A stretch of 64,000 nucleotides of DNA from an uncultured Myxococcales bacterium (GTDB taxonomy: Bacteria > Myxococcota_A > UBA9042 > DTJE01), in the NCBI GenBank assembly GCA_903857665.1, contig CAIOFV010000105.1:278919-342918 (forward strand). Direction: 5' to 3'. This document shows, in pieces, positions 53,527 to 62,269 of the stretch. The notes below the pieces were generated by a model. That model ran no database searches, was not told where the DNA came from, and was given only the letters and a program-made list of their open reading frames with translations. The first letter of the stretch is position 1, and each line of letters begins with the position of its first letter. The position numbers and the translations under genes were made by a program.

Positions 53527-54852
53527 ATGGCTGAAAGACAGCGATACAAGATCGTCGAGAAGTTGGACGCGGGAGGCATGGCCGAGATCTATCGGGCCAA
53601 GGCCATCACGATCGACGGCTTCGAGAAGGCGGTCGCGATCAAGCGCATCCTGCCGTCGCTGTGCAGCCAGCCGAAGTTCGTGAACATGTTCCTGGACGAG
53701 GCCCGGCTGTCCATGCACCTGAACAACGCGAACATCGTCCAGGTGTTCGACGTGGGCCGCGCGCAGGGCACCTACTTCATCGTGATGGAGTTGGTGGACG
53801 GCTTCAACCTCCGCCGCGTGTTCCAGCGGCTGTCGGAAGTCGGCCAGCGATTCCCCGTGCCGATCGCGCTGTTCGTGGTTGCGGAGATGCTGAAGGGCCT
53901 GGCCCACGCCCACGACCGCCGGGACGCCAACGGCAACCCGCTGGGCATCGTCCACCGCGACGTGTCGCCGCCGAACGTGCTGCTGTCGAAGGCCGGCGAG
54001 GTGAAGGTCACGGACTTCGGCCTGGCCAAGGCCATCACCCAGGCGGAACTGACCGATCCTGGCATCGTGAAGGGCAAGTTCAGCTACCTGTCTCCCGAGG
54101 CCATCGACGGCCGGGCCGTCGACCATCGTGCCGACATCTTCAGCGCCGGCGTGGTGCTGTGGGAACTGCTGGCCAACCGCCGCCTGTTCCTCGGCAAGAC
54201 CGAAATGGAAACGGTGGACCTGGTCCAGAAGGCCGAGGTCCCGTCCCTGACGCTGCTGAACCCGGACGTCCCCGAAGACCTGGACCGCATGGTGGCGCGC
54301 TCGCTGGCCCGGGATCCGCGCAAGCGGTACCACAGCGCCCGCGAAATGGTCGATGCCCTGACCGGCTACCTGTTCCGCGAAGGCCTGAAGGTCACGTCCT
54401 ACGACCTGGCAGAGTTCCTGCGGGCGATCTACGAGGCGCAGGCCGTCGAGGCCGAAGGCGCCAGCCAGGAACGCCTGGCCATGCTGATCTCCGACGAGAT
54501 CCTCAGCCTGTCGATGATGCGCTATGCGGGCCAGACGCTCCCGGTGGAAGGCAGCAACCCCATCCAGGTCGAAACGCTGGGCCGCGTGTCGGGCGGTCGC
54601 CTCTCGTCGGACGACCTGAAGGGCGTATCCAGCGGCCCGGAGGGCGCCAACACCAGCCGCACGCAGGCCACCGCCCTGGTGGAAATGCTGGAGGGCCGCG
54701 AAACCATCCCCATGGTCGTGATGGGCACGCAGCAGAAGAGCGGCGGCTCCTGGTTCCTGTGGGGACTGGGAGGCCTGCTGGCGCTGGTCGGCCTGGGGGC
54801 GCTCGGGTGGGTCCTGTGGTCCCAGGTCGTCGGTCCCTGGCTGGATTCCTGA
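53527..54852 (+). CDS. Membrane Ser/Thr protein kinase (Hanks type)
   Basis: 441 residues. The kinase domain (1-290) is intact: LDAGGMAEIYRA glycine loop, AVAIKRI with Lys39, IVHRDVSPPNVLL catalytic loop, VTDFGLAKA, a GKFSYLSPEAIDG activation end. The HRDVSPPN form is typical of Myxococcota-type kinases. A 130-residue linker follows, then one membrane helix at the C-terminus (WFLWGLGGLLALVGLGALGWV) with only about ten residues beyond it, so there is no extracellular sensor. Single gene, opposite to dnaN. The substrate is unknown. Confidence 0.94.
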   Translation: MAERQRYKIVEKLDAGGMAEIYRAKAITIDGFEKAVAIKRILPSLCSQPKFVNMFLDEARLSMHLNNANIVQVFDVGRAQGTYFIVMELVDGFNLRRVFQRLSEVGQRFPVPIALFVVAEMLKGLAHAHDRRDANGNPLGIVHRDVSPPNVLLSKAGEVKVTDFGLAKAITQAELTDPGIVKGKFSYLSPEAIDGRAVDHRADIFSAGVVLWELLANRRLFLGKTEMETVDLVQKAEVPSLTLLNPDVPEDLDRMVARSLARDPRKRYHSAREMVDALTGYLFREGLKVTSYDLAEFLRAIYEAQAVEAEGASQERLAMLISDEILSLSMMRYAGQTLPVEGSNPIQVETLGRVSGGRLSSDDLKGVSSGPEGANTSRTQATALVEMLEGRETIPMVVMGTQQKSGGSWFLWGLGGLLALVGLGALGWVLWSQVVGPWLDS

Positions 54853-54858
54853 CGCTCG

Positions 54859-55893
54859 CTACGCCTGCCCCCGCCACTCGTTGACCCAGCCCGTACCGGC
54901 CGTGACGCGGTCCCGCAGGGACATCCAGCGCCGGACGACCACGGGGGCCAGCCACAGCACGAACGTCGCCAGCGTCCAGCCCGCGAACACGTCCACGACC
55001 CAGTGCTGGCGCAGGTAGACGGTAGAAAACCACAGCGACACGATGAACGGCAGCAGCAGGAAGAACGCCAGCGAACGCCCCGGCAGCAGGTTCCGGAACC
55101 GCCAATACGACGCGATGCTGACGGTCGAAATGGCGGTGTGAAGCGACGGGAAGCAGTCCCGCATCACCTGCTCGTACGGGACGAAGATCTCGGTGGCGTT
55201 GTTCCCGAACAGCAGGCCCCCCAGGACCGGGTTCAGGTAGGCCTCGCGCAGCACGAAGCGCGGGCCGATCGCCGGCACCGTGATGTAGCCGACGAAGCCC
55301 AGGCAGAAGCAGGCCAGCACCGAGAACGCCACGGTTCTGAAGGCCCGCTCGTCGCCGCGCAGGTACAGGATGGCCAGCAGGATCCCCGGCGGGAAGAAGA
55401 AGAAGCCGGAGTAGCAGAACAGCAGGTAGTCGGTGAACAGCGGCGTCGTCAGGTGCTGCTCCAGCCAGATCGTGGGCTGGACGCCGAAGATCGCCAGGTC
55501 GGCGGCCGCCAGCGGGGCGTCCATCGTGTCCGGCCGGACCACGTTGGTCGCGTCGTGCAGGTTTTCGTACACCAGAATCGCGAGCACGAAGGGCAGCCAC
55601 TCGCGAATGACCCGGATCGCGGCCCGCGTCGCGTCGCGCCGGGCCTCGGACCCCCGGAACAGCGCCTGGCCGCGGCTGACGAAGGCCAGCGCGACCAGCA
55701 CCAGCATGGAAATCGCGCTGGTCCGGATCGAGAACCCGCGGAAGCCGCGCCAGTGGTCGGGGTCGAAGAAGATCCAGATGCTGCCGAGCAGGAGCCCCAT
55801 GCCCAGCAGGATCACGTGCTCCGGGAAGATCCACCGGGCCATCCAGGTGACCAGGCGATTCGGTGCGATCGCGGGCTCGTCCAGCCGGTGCAT
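54859..55893 (-). CDS. PAP2-superfamily membrane phosphatase/transferase (Aur1-like)
   Basis: 344 residues from an ATG with GGAGG. About seven helices. The phosphatase motifs are CFPSLHTAISTVS (PSLH form of PSGH) and VYLRQHWVVDVFAGW (the final His and Asp). The order and SLHT form match PAP2_3 proteins related to inositol-phosphorylceramide synthase and some lipid phosphatases. It may act on phospholipids, sphingolipid-like lipids or polyprenyl phosphates. Alternative in-frame starts upstream, up to 56190, would run into the divergent small gene and lack ribosome sites. Confidence 0.86.
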   Translation of the reverse strand: MHRLDEPAIAPNRLVTWMARWIFPEHVILLGMGLLLGSIWIFFDPDHWRGFRGFSIRTSAISMLVLVALAFVSRGQALFRGSEARRDATRAAIRVIREWLPFVLAILVYENLHDATNVVRPDTMDAPLAAADLAIFGVQPTIWLEQHLTTPLFTDYLLFCYSGFFFFPPGILLAILYLRGDERAFRTVAFSVLACFCLGFVGYITVPAIGPRFVLREAYLNPVLGGLLFGNNATEIFVPYEQVMRDCFPSLHTAISTVSIASYWRFRNLLPGRSLAFFLLLPFIVSLWFSTVYLRQHWVVDVFAGWTLATFVLWLAPVVVRRWMSLRDRVTAGTGWVNEWRGQA

Positions 55894-56032
55894 GACGTCC
55901 TCCGGGACCGCTGCGTTGTACCGGAGATTCCATGGATCATGCAAGACCCGGCGGGCGGTCCGCCGCGGGCGGCGTCGGGGCAAACCGCCGTGGTTCGGGA
56001 TAGAATCCCGCCGCGTTGCGGGGGGCGTGGCG

Positions 56033-56374
56033 ATGTGGACGGTCCTGCTGCTGGTGGCGTCGAACCTGTTCATGACCGTGGCCTGGTACGGGCACCTCCG
56101 GTTCAAGGAATCGCCCCTGTGGATCGCCATCCTGGCGTCCTGGGGGATCGCGTTCTTCGAATACTGCCTGCAGGTGCCCGCGAATCGCATCGGATACGGC
56201 GACTACAGCGCGACCCAGTTGAAGGTGATCCAGGAGGTCGTCAGCCTGGCGGTGTTCGCGGGCTTCGCGTGGATCTACCTCGGCGAGCGCCTGCGCTGGA
56301 ACACGCTGGTGTCGTTCGGGCTGATCGCGCTGGCCGTGTGGTTCGCCTTCGCGTTCCCGGAAAAGGGGGCGTGA
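56033..56374 (+). CDS. DUF486/DMT-type small membrane protein
   Basis: 113 residues with four membrane helices: MWTVLLLVASNLFMTVAWYG, LWIAILASWGIAFFEYC, KVIQEVVSLAVFAGFAWIYL and LVSFGLIALAVWFAFAF. The sequence QVPANRIGYGDYSATQLK is characteristic of the DUF486 family, related to small multidrug-resistance-like proteins. Function unknown. ATG at 56033 follows GGGGG; TAGAAT at 56001-56006 is a likely -10. Divergent from the PAP2 gene. Confidence 0.9.
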   Translation: MWTVLLLVASNLFMTVAWYGHLRFKESPLWIAILASWGIAFFEYCLQVPANRIGYGDYSATQLKVIQEVVSLAVFAGFAWIYLGERLRWNTLVSFGLIALAVWFAFAFPEKGA

Positions 56375-56448
56375 CGGTGCTGCGGCAGAACGAGCGTGAG
56401 CAGCAAGCGAAGCGAGTCTGGTCCACGCGAGTTTGACGGGGAAGCAGA

Positions 56449-56471
56449 CCGGCATCCCGGGGGGATGCCGG
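56449..56471. terminator. Bidirectional hairpin terminator
   Basis: Perfect ten-base arms CCGGCATCCC (56449-56458) and GGGATGCCGG (56462-56471) with a three-base loop, between the convergent DUF486-like and aldehyde dehydrogenase genes. No long T run follows, so it may act by structure alone. Confidence 0.6.
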
Positions 56472-56483
56472 CTGTCGTATCCG

Positions 56484-57983
56484 TCAATCGTTGAACAGGT
56501 AGTCGTACCAGAAGCGCTTCTTGCGATCCGCGGTCAGGTCCACGTGGATGTGCTTGACCTGCGTGTACTCCAGCAGCCCGTGCGGTCCCAGTTCGCGGCC
56601 GACGCCGGACTGCTTGTAGCCGCCGAAGGGCGCCAGCGCGTTGAGCAGGTGGTAGTCGTTGATCCACACGGTGCCGGTGCGGATGCGCTTGGCGATGTCG
56701 ATGGCCCCGGGCACGTTGCGGCTGAACACCGCGCCGCCCAGGCCGTAGATGCTGTCGTTCGCCATCTGGATCGCTTCGTTGACGTCGTTGTACCGGATCA
56801 CCGACAGCACCGGCCCGAAGATCTCCTCCTGCGCGATGCGCATCTCGTTGCGCACGTTGTCGAAGATCGTCGGCTCGATGAAGAAGCCCTTGTTCATGCC
56901 GGCCGGCCGCTTGCCGCCGCACAGCATCCGCGCGCCCTCGGTCTGGCCGAGGTCGATGTAGCCGTTGACCGTGTTCAACTGCGCCTTCGACACCACCGGG
57001 CCCATCGTCGTCTCGAAGTCCTGCGGGTCGCCGATCTTGATGTGGCCCACCCGCTCCAGCATCTGGGCCATGAACTTGTCGTAGATCGACGCGGGCACGA
57101 AGCATCGCGTGCCCGATTCGCACACCTGGCCGGCGTGGAAGAACGTGCCGAACAGGGCGCCGTCCACCGCCAGGTCCAGGTCGGCGTCCTCCAGCACGAT
57201 GGTCGGCGACTTGCCGCCCAGTTCCAGCGTGACCTTCTTGACCGTGTCGGCGGCCATCCGCATCACGTTCTTGCCCGTTTCGGTGGAGCCGGTCAGCGCG
57301 ACCTTGTCCACCATCGGGTTGGTGCACAGCTCGGGCCCGACCACCGATCCGGAGCCCGTGATGATGTTGAACACGCCGGGGGGCAGGTCGGCTTCCGCGA
57401 TGGCCTTCGCCAGTTCCAGCGCCGTCAGGGGCGTGTCCGACGCGGGCTTCAGCACGATGCTGTTGCCCATGATGAGGGCCGGCGCGGTCTTCCACACGGC
57501 CATCATGAACGGGAAGTTCCACGGGATGATGCCCGCGCAGACGCCGATGGGCTCGCGGTTCACGAAGTTCCAGGAAACGAACGGGAAGTCCACCCAGGGC
57601 AGGGGTTCGTAGAGGGGCAGCGCCGCGCCCAGTTCGACCAGTTGCTTGAAATGCTCGATGCCCACGGGCGCGTCCATCATCGTGGTCTTGCGGATGGTGG
57701 AGCCGCCGTCCTTCGACTCGAGCTCTGCGATCTCGGATTCCTTCGACTTGAGGATCTCGAACACCTTCATGAGTTTCGCGGCGCGGTCCTTCGGACTCAT
57801 GCCAGCCCACGTCCCCTCGTCGAACGACCGGCGCGCCGCCTCGATGGCCCGCTTCGTATCGTTCCGGGTGGCGACCGGGACCAAAGCGATCGGTTCCTCG
57901 TTGCCAGGGTTGATCGTGGGCCGGGTCTCGCCCGTGTCGGCGTCGCAGAAGCGACCGTCGATGAAGAGCTGGTAACGCTCCAT
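56484..57983 (-). CDS. NAD(P)-dependent aldehyde dehydrogenase
   Basis: 499 residues from an ATG with GGAGG; an in-frame ATG four codons earlier is less likely. Hallmarks: IIPWNFPFMMAVWK, KPASDTPLTAL, FTGST-type ALTGSTETGKN, the general-base Glu in VTLELGGKSP and the catalytic Cys in HAGQVCESGTR, then EEIFGPVLSVI and PFGGYKQSGVGRELG. Closest to the ALDH1/betaine or general aldehyde dehydrogenase type. The substrate cannot be fixed by eye. Single gene. Confidence 0.95.
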   Translation of the reverse strand: MERYQLFIDGRFCDADTGETRPTINPGNEEPIALVPVATRNDTKRAIEAARRSFDEGTWAGMSPKDRAAKLMKVFEILKSKESEIAELESKDGGSTIRKTTMMDAPVGIEHFKQLVELGAALPLYEPLPWVDFPFVSWNFVNREPIGVCAGIIPWNFPFMMAVWKTAPALIMGNSIVLKPASDTPLTALELAKAIAEADLPPGVFNIITGSGSVVGPELCTNPMVDKVALTGSTETGKNVMRMAADTVKKVTLELGGKSPTIVLEDADLDLAVDGALFGTFFHAGQVCESGTRCFVPASIYDKFMAQMLERVGHIKIGDPQDFETTMGPVVSKAQLNTVNGYIDLGQTEGARMLCGGKRPAGMNKGFFIEPTIFDNVRNEMRIAQEEIFGPVLSVIRYNDVNEAIQMANDSIYGLGGAVFSRNVPGAIDIAKRIRTGTVWINDYHLLNALAPFGGYKQSGVGRELGPHGLLEYTQVKHIHVDLTADRKKRFWYDYLFND

Positions 57984-58184
57984 GGGTACCTCCAAGGTTG
58001 CGATGGGAACGATGATACCTCCGGATTGAACGAGTCAACAGGGGGGACGAGATCGCCGGGTGGAAAGGTGCCGCGAACCGCGTCCGATCAGGGAGGACGG
58101 GCCGGGGCGGATGCACGACCCTCCCGGGGCTTTACAACGACCGCGGGGCCGGTGTACCCTTCGCCCCTGTTTGTTCCTTGACAG

Positions 58185-58267
<83 letters not shown>

Positions 58268-58277
58268 CCGTGGGGCC

Positions 58278-58295
58278 GCCCGAGTCGCCTCGGGC
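58278..58295. repeat. Short palindrome between tRNA genes, repeat copy 4
   Basis: GCCCGAG, a four-base TCGC loop, CTCGGGC, followed by TGATCCATG as in copy 3. It contains only the outer ends of the repeat, as if the interior had been deleted. Confidence 0.65.
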
Positions 58296-58332
58296 TGATC
58301 CATGGGTTTCCTGCGGCCCCCGCGATCCGTCT

Positions 58333-58421
58333 GGAGAGATGGCCGAGTGGTCGAAGGCGCTCGCCTGCTAAGCGAGTACACGGGGTAACCTGTGTCGCGG
58401 GTCCGAATCCCGCTCTCTCCG
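58333..58421 (+). tRNA. tRNA-Ser (GCU anticodon)
   Basis: 89 bases; acceptor GGAGAGA / TCTCTCC, anticodon loop CTGCTAA giving GCT, long variable arm, T-loop GTCCGAATCC. 3' CCA not encoded. 65 bases behind the first tRNA-Ser. Confidence 0.97.
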
Positions 58422-58436
58422 CTTGATACGGAAGGG

Positions 58437-58465
58437 TTGAAAACCGACCGTCCTGGTGCTACGAT
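58437..58465 (+). promoter_or_regulatory. Promoter of tRNA-Arg
   Basis: TTGAAA (58437-58442), 17-base spacer, TACGAT (58460-58465), with a start expected about ten bases before the mature tRNA. It would also transcribe the cation efflux gene, which starts 20 bases after the tRNA. Confidence 0.65.
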
Positions 58466-58483
58466 CTTTGCCGCTTTGGTGTT

Positions 58484-58557
58484 GCGCCCGTAGCTCAATT
58501 GGATAGAGCATCAGACTACGGATCTGAGGGTTGGGGGTTCGAGTCCCTCTGGGAGCG
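58484..58557 (+). tRNA. tRNA-Arg (ACG anticodon)
   Basis: 74 bases; anticodon stem-loop CAGACTACGGATCTG shows ACG (A34 would be edited to inosine). D-loop AATTGGA, T-loop GTTCGAGTC. The acceptor stem GCGCCCG / TGGGAGC has a G3-A70 mismatch and a G7-U66 wobble. CCA is not encoded. Confidence 0.93.
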
Positions 58558-58577
58558 CAAAGTTGCTGTTTGAAACG

Positions 58578-59450
58578 ATGAAGGACGAAAATCTCCACAT
58601 CGCTTTCTCTTCCTTGACCTGGGCCCTCGTTCTCACCTGCACCAAGTTGACGGTCGCTCTCATTACCGGGTCCCTGGGCATCCTGTCCGAGGCGCTCCAC
58701 TCGGGGCTGGACCTCGTTGCTGCGGGCATCACCGTGTACGCGGTGCGGCAATCGGCGCGCCCGGCCGACCACGACCACCCGTTCGGTCACGGCAAGTTCG
58801 AGAATTTCTCGGCTCTGATGGAAACCCTGCTGCTGGTGGCTACGTCCATCTGGATCGTGTACGAGGCCGTCGTGCGCCTGACCGATCCGGGATTCGTCGG
58901 TCCCGAGACCAGCGTCTGGGCCTTCGGCGTGATGATCTTCGCGATCGTCATCGACCTGGGCCGGTCGCGGGCCCTGATGCGCGTCGCGCGGAAGACCGGC
59001 AGCCAGGCGCTGGAAGCCGATGCCCTGCACTTCTCGTCGGACGTGTGGTCATCGACGGCGGTCATCGGGGGGCTGGGGTTCGCGGCGATGGGGTTCCCGA
59101 AGGCGGACCCGATCGCGGCGCTGTGCGTGGCCGCGGTGGTGCTGCTGGTGGCGTGGCGACTGGTCCGTCGATCCGTCGATGCCCTGCTGGACAAGGCGCC
59201 CGACGGGATTACCGATGCGATCCGGGACCTCGTCCGGGGCGTTTCCGGCGTATCGGGCGTCCAGTCGATCCGCGTGCGGTCCGTGGGCGCGGACCTCCAT
59301 GTCGAACTGGTCGTCCGCATCGACGGTTCCCAGTCCCTCCAATGGGCGCACGCGGTTGCCGACCGGGTCGAGGCCGAGGTCCACGGCGTCCACCCCAGCG
59401 CCCACGTCAGCGTCCACATGGAACCGGAGGCCCGCCCCACCGGTTCTTGA
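58578..59450 (+). CDS. Cation diffusion facilitator (zinc/cobalt/iron efflux)
   Basis: 290 residues from ATG 58578 (a TTG at 58563 is the alternative; neither has a clear Shine-Dalgarno site). Six membrane helices. Metal site A residues are in LSEALHSGLDLVA (helix 2) and ADALHFSSDVWSS (helix 5); HPFGHGKFENFSALME is the family signature. The cytoplasmic ferredoxin-like domain (ADLHVELVVRIDG, HPSAHVSVHMEP) follows. The H-x-x-x-D pair in helix 2 and 5 fits Zn(II) or Fe(II) type transporters. It lies 20 bases behind tRNA-Arg and is probably co-transcribed with it. Confidence 0.93.
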   Translation: MKDENLHIAFSSLTWALVLTCTKLTVALITGSLGILSEALHSGLDLVAAGITVYAVRQSARPADHDHPFGHGKFENFSALMETLLLVATSIWIVYEAVVRLTDPGFVGPETSVWAFGVMIFAIVIDLGRSRALMRVARKTGSQALEADALHFSSDVWSSTAVIGGLGFAAMGFPKADPIAALCVAAVVLLVAWRLVRRSVDALLDKAPDGITDAIRDLVRGVSGVSGVQSIRVRSVGADLHVELVVRIDGSQSLQWAHAVADRVEAEVHGVHPSAHVSVHMEPEARPTGS

Positions 59451-59475
59451 CCCTGCCCCGCCCGCCCGCTACCGT
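59447..59475 (+). promoter_or_regulatory. Promoter giving a leaderless radical SAM transcript
   Basis: TTGACC (59447-59452), 17-base spacer, TACCGT (59470-59475). The -35 overlaps the stop of the upstream gene. The ATG at 59483 is seven bases after the -10, so the mRNA should start at or next to the start codon. Confidence 0.55.
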
Positions 59476-59482
59476 CCAGGGT

Positions 59483-61393
59483 ATGAAGGTGGCGCTCCTC
59501 TACCCTCCCCTGTGCGATCCGACCGCGCCCTACCTGTCGGTGCCGTTGCTGGCGGCCTGCCTTCGCCGGGCGGGAATCGACGTGCTGGCGATCGACGCCA
59601 ACGCCGAGGCCGTGGCGTGGCTGTTGCGGCGGGACACACAGGCGGCGCTTGCGGAGCGGGTGCGCGCCCGGTTTGCCGAACTCGACGGCCGACGGTCCCT
59701 GGACCTGGCGTCCCAACTGGATTACCTCCAGGTCTTCGAGGCGCTGGCGTCCGCCGCCTTCGTGCCCGGCGCGATCGAGGATGCGGTTGCAACCCTCCGC
59801 GACCCGGGACGGTTCTTCGATCGCGCGGCATACGGGGGCGCGGTGCGGATCGTGGAAGCCGCTCTGGAGGTGGCGGCCGCTTCCGCCGCACCGTTGCGCA
59901 TCGACTTCGCATCCTGGCGCACGCCGTTCTCGCTGCTGACTCCCGACGAGATCCGTCGCGATGCCGGGCCGTCGCGGGATCCCTTGCACGACTGGTATGC
60001 CGGGCCCCTGGCGGCCCGACTTCGTTCCGCGAACCCGTCCGTCGTCGGGGTCTCGGTGGCGTTCCCGGGCCAGGTCCAGCCGGCGTTCGCGCTGGCGTAC
60101 GCCGTCCGGGCGGCCCTGCCCGGGGTCCACCTCGTGGTCGGGGGGCCCGCGATCAGCCAGATCCTGCTGCGGATCCCGCCCGAAACGGTGGCGGCGGTGC
60201 TGGGCCCCTTCGACAGTGCGGTCGCGGGGGAGGGCGAGGAGGCGTTGATCGACCTGGCACGGGCCGTCGAGGCCGCCCGGCCTCCGCGAGGGCTCATCCG
60301 GGGGACCTGCGATCGCGATCTGGCGGACCTGCCGCCGCCGGACTTCACCGGGCTGGTCCCGGGCCCGTACCTGTCCCCGGCGCCGGTGCTGCCGTACGAC
60401 GCCGCCCGCGGGTGCTACTGGGGCAGGTGCGCGTTCTGCCACTACGGGCCGGTCGAGTCGGGGATCGCCCGCTATCGTGAGCGTCCGGCGGCGACCGTGG
60501 CCTCCCACCTCCGGGCGCTGGCGGATGTCCACGGGGCGAGCCTCTTCTACCTTTCCGAGGACACGCTGTCGTCGCGAGGTGCCCGAGCGCTGGCGGGCGC
60601 CCTGCGGGAGGCGGGCGGCGGGATCCGGTGGGCGACCGACATCCGTCCCGAATGCGCCCTCGACGCCGAAACGTGCCGTGCGCTGGCGGACGGCGGCCTG
60701 CTGGCCGTGTCCATCGGCGTGGAATCGGCGGCGCCGCGGGTGCTGGCGCGCATCGACAAGGGCGTTCGCATCGAGCATGTCGAGGCTGCGACGCGCTGCC
60801 TGGCGGACGCGGGCGTGGCCGTGGAGGCCATGGCCTTCACGGGTTTCCCCGGCGAGACGACCACCGAGGCGCTCCAGACGGTGGCGTGGCTGGGCCGGAT
60901 GCACGACGACCTGTCGCTGTTCATCTGCGGCGAGTTCGCGCTGACGCACGGGTCCCGGGTGGCCCGCGATCCGGGCGCGTTCGGGGTGGCCGAGGTCTGG
61001 GAGATGGAAGGGGACGAACTGCGTTCGGGCCTCTTCTGGCGGGGGCACGGGCCGGGGCCGGGAGCCCGCGTGGACGACGCCGTCGAGTCCCTGTCCGGGC
61101 GGTGGTCCCTGCGTTCGTACCCGTGGGCGGGGTCCCTGTCCACGGCCCACACGCTCCTGTGGTACGACCGGTTCGGGCCGGAGGCGTTCAAGCGGGCCGC
61201 CGCCGCCCCTTCCTCGCCACCGAGGTTCCGCCCGCCTCGCTGCCGCTACGACGTCGCATCGATGGCGCGATCGGCCCTCGAGGAGGATGCGGCGATCTGG
61301 GACGTCCTGGTGAACCGGCGGCGGGTCGTTTCCCGAAGCGCCTGGGAGGCGCTTGCCGCGAAGATTCCTCCCGCGCGCCCCGTGGGGGGGTGA
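59483..61393 (+). CDS. B12-binding-domain radical SAM protein
   Basis: 636 residues. The N-terminal cobalamin-binding-like domain is visible as MKVALLYPPLCDPTAPYLSV, then VVGVSVAFPGQVQPAF and HLVVGGPAISQI. The radical SAM core has the cluster motif RGCYWGRCAFCHYG, with four residues between the first two cysteines (CX4CX2C), then FYLSEDTLS, ESAAPRVLARIDKG and AFTGFPGETT. A region of about 130 residues between strands 1 and 2 of the first domain is longer than usual. Such proteins methylate or rearrange lipids, hopanoids or natural products; the substrate is not evident. It has its own promoter, and no partner genes are adjacent. Confidence 0.88.
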   Translation: MKVALLYPPLCDPTAPYLSVPLLAACLRRAGIDVLAIDANAEAVAWLLRRDTQAALAERVRARFAELDGRRSLDLASQLDYLQVFEALASAAFVPGAIEDAVATLRDPGRFFDRAAYGGAVRIVEAALEVAAASAAPLRIDFASWRTPFSLLTPDEIRRDAGPSRDPLHDWYAGPLAARLRSANPSVVGVSVAFPGQVQPAFALAYAVRAALPGVHLVVGGPAISQILLRIPPETVAAVLGPFDSAVAGEGEEALIDLARAVEAARPPRGLIRGTCDRDLADLPPPDFTGLVPGPYLSPAPVLPYDAARGCYWGRCAFCHYGPVESGIARYRERPAATVASHLRALADVHGASLFYLSEDTLSSRGARALAGALREAGGGIRWATDIRPECALDAETCRALADGGLLAVSIGVESAAPRVLARIDKGVRIEHVEAATRCLADAGVAVEAMAFTGFPGETTTEALQTVAWLGRMHDDLSLFICGEFALTHGSRVARDPGAFGVAEVWEMEGDELRSGLFWRGHGPGPGARVDDAVESLSGRWSLRSYPWAGSLSTAHTLLWYDRFGPEAFKRAAAAPSSPPRFRPPRCRYDVASMARSALEEDAAIWDVLVNRRRVVSRSAWEALAAKIPPARPVGG

Positions 61394-61407
61394 CTGAGTT
61401 CGCGATA

Positions 61408-61428
61408 CTGCAATGATAATCGAATTTT
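61408..61428. promoter_or_regulatory. Fur-box-like AT-rich site
   Basis: GCAATGATAATCGAATTTT at 61410-61428 contains AATGATAATC, identical to ten consecutive bases of the Fur consensus. The second half is degenerate. It lies in the 129-base gap before the tetrahaem lipoprotein gene, whose -10 is not clear (ATAAAC near 61463). Confidence 0.45.
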
Positions 61429-61522
61429 ACCTGAGCCATCTTCGAGGTCATCGGAGTATCGGATAAACTGCCTCTGATTTGACGGGTCGAGGGCGACCGG
61501 AAGGAAACGCGGGAGGATCCAG

Positions 61523-62128
61523 ATGAACCGGATGCTGATCGGGATCGTGGCACTTGCGATGTTCGCGGCATGCAGCAGCAGCAGCTCGACGGACAACAGC
61601 CCGGGAATCGACCTGCCTTCGGACGTCATCCAGGACGCGCCGCAGGCCGACAATCCCGCGAATCCCGATGTCGAGGGCCGTGATCCCGGTGCCGTCGATC
61701 CGGGCGTCGGCGACCCCGGCGCGACCGATCCAGGTGCGGTCGATCCCGGTGCCGTCGATCCGGGTGCGACGGATCCGGGTGCCGTGGACCCCGGACCGAC
61801 CGATCCGGGCGCCACCGACCCCGGTTCCGTGGATCCGGGCCCGACGAATCCCGGCCACACCGAGAACAACGGTGGCGTGATGCATCGTCCCGGCAAGGAA
61901 GACCCGCTGAAGAACTGCACCGCCTGCCACGGCGCCGATCTGACGGGCGACGTCGGCCCGTCGTGCTACACCTGCCACAACAGCAACGATCACAACGTCT
62001 CGCACAGCGGCGTGATGCACGGGCCCGGCTCGACCTCCACCTGCGTGAACTGCCACGGCCCCAAGTCCGGGTCCAGCGCCAAGTCGTCCACGGGCGGCAT
62101 CGGGCCGGCCTGCAGCAACTGCCACTGA
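61523..62128 (+). CDS. Tetrahaem cytochrome c lipoprotein with DPG-repeat linker
   Basis: 201 residues. Signal ends with LAMFAACSSSSS, a lipobox. Residues 50-110 are about a dozen repeats of the type DPGAV / DPGAT, Pro- and Asp-rich and probably extended. The C-terminal 85 residues hold four CXXCH sites (CTACH, CYTCH, CVNCH, CSNCH) with additional His residues in NDHNVSHSGVMHG. This would be a small electron carrier tethered by a lipid and a long spacer, at the inner membrane's periplasmic face or on the outer membrane. GGGAGG lies upstream. It could accept electrons from the cytochrome complexes at 5-12 kb, which is inference. Confidence 0.9.
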   Translation: MNRMLIGIVALAMFAACSSSSSTDNSPGIDLPSDVIQDAPQADNPANPDVEGRDPGAVDPGVGDPGATDPGAVDPGAVDPGATDPGAVDPGPTDPGATDPGSVDPGPTNPGHTENNGGVMHRPGKEDPLKNCTACHGADLTGDVGPSCYTCHNSNDHNVSHSGVMHGPGSTSTCVNCHGPKSGSSAKSSTGGIGPACSNCH

Positions 62129-62269
62129 GCCTCCCCGGAACCGAACCTCCCCCCGAAAGTGACGTGAACGCAACCGACGTGGCTACTCGTCCGGGCCGGC
62201 TTCCCGCCCGGACCCGCCGCCACGGAATGCGCGCCGGGGCGGGTTTGTACCGCACGATGCGCATCCGGC

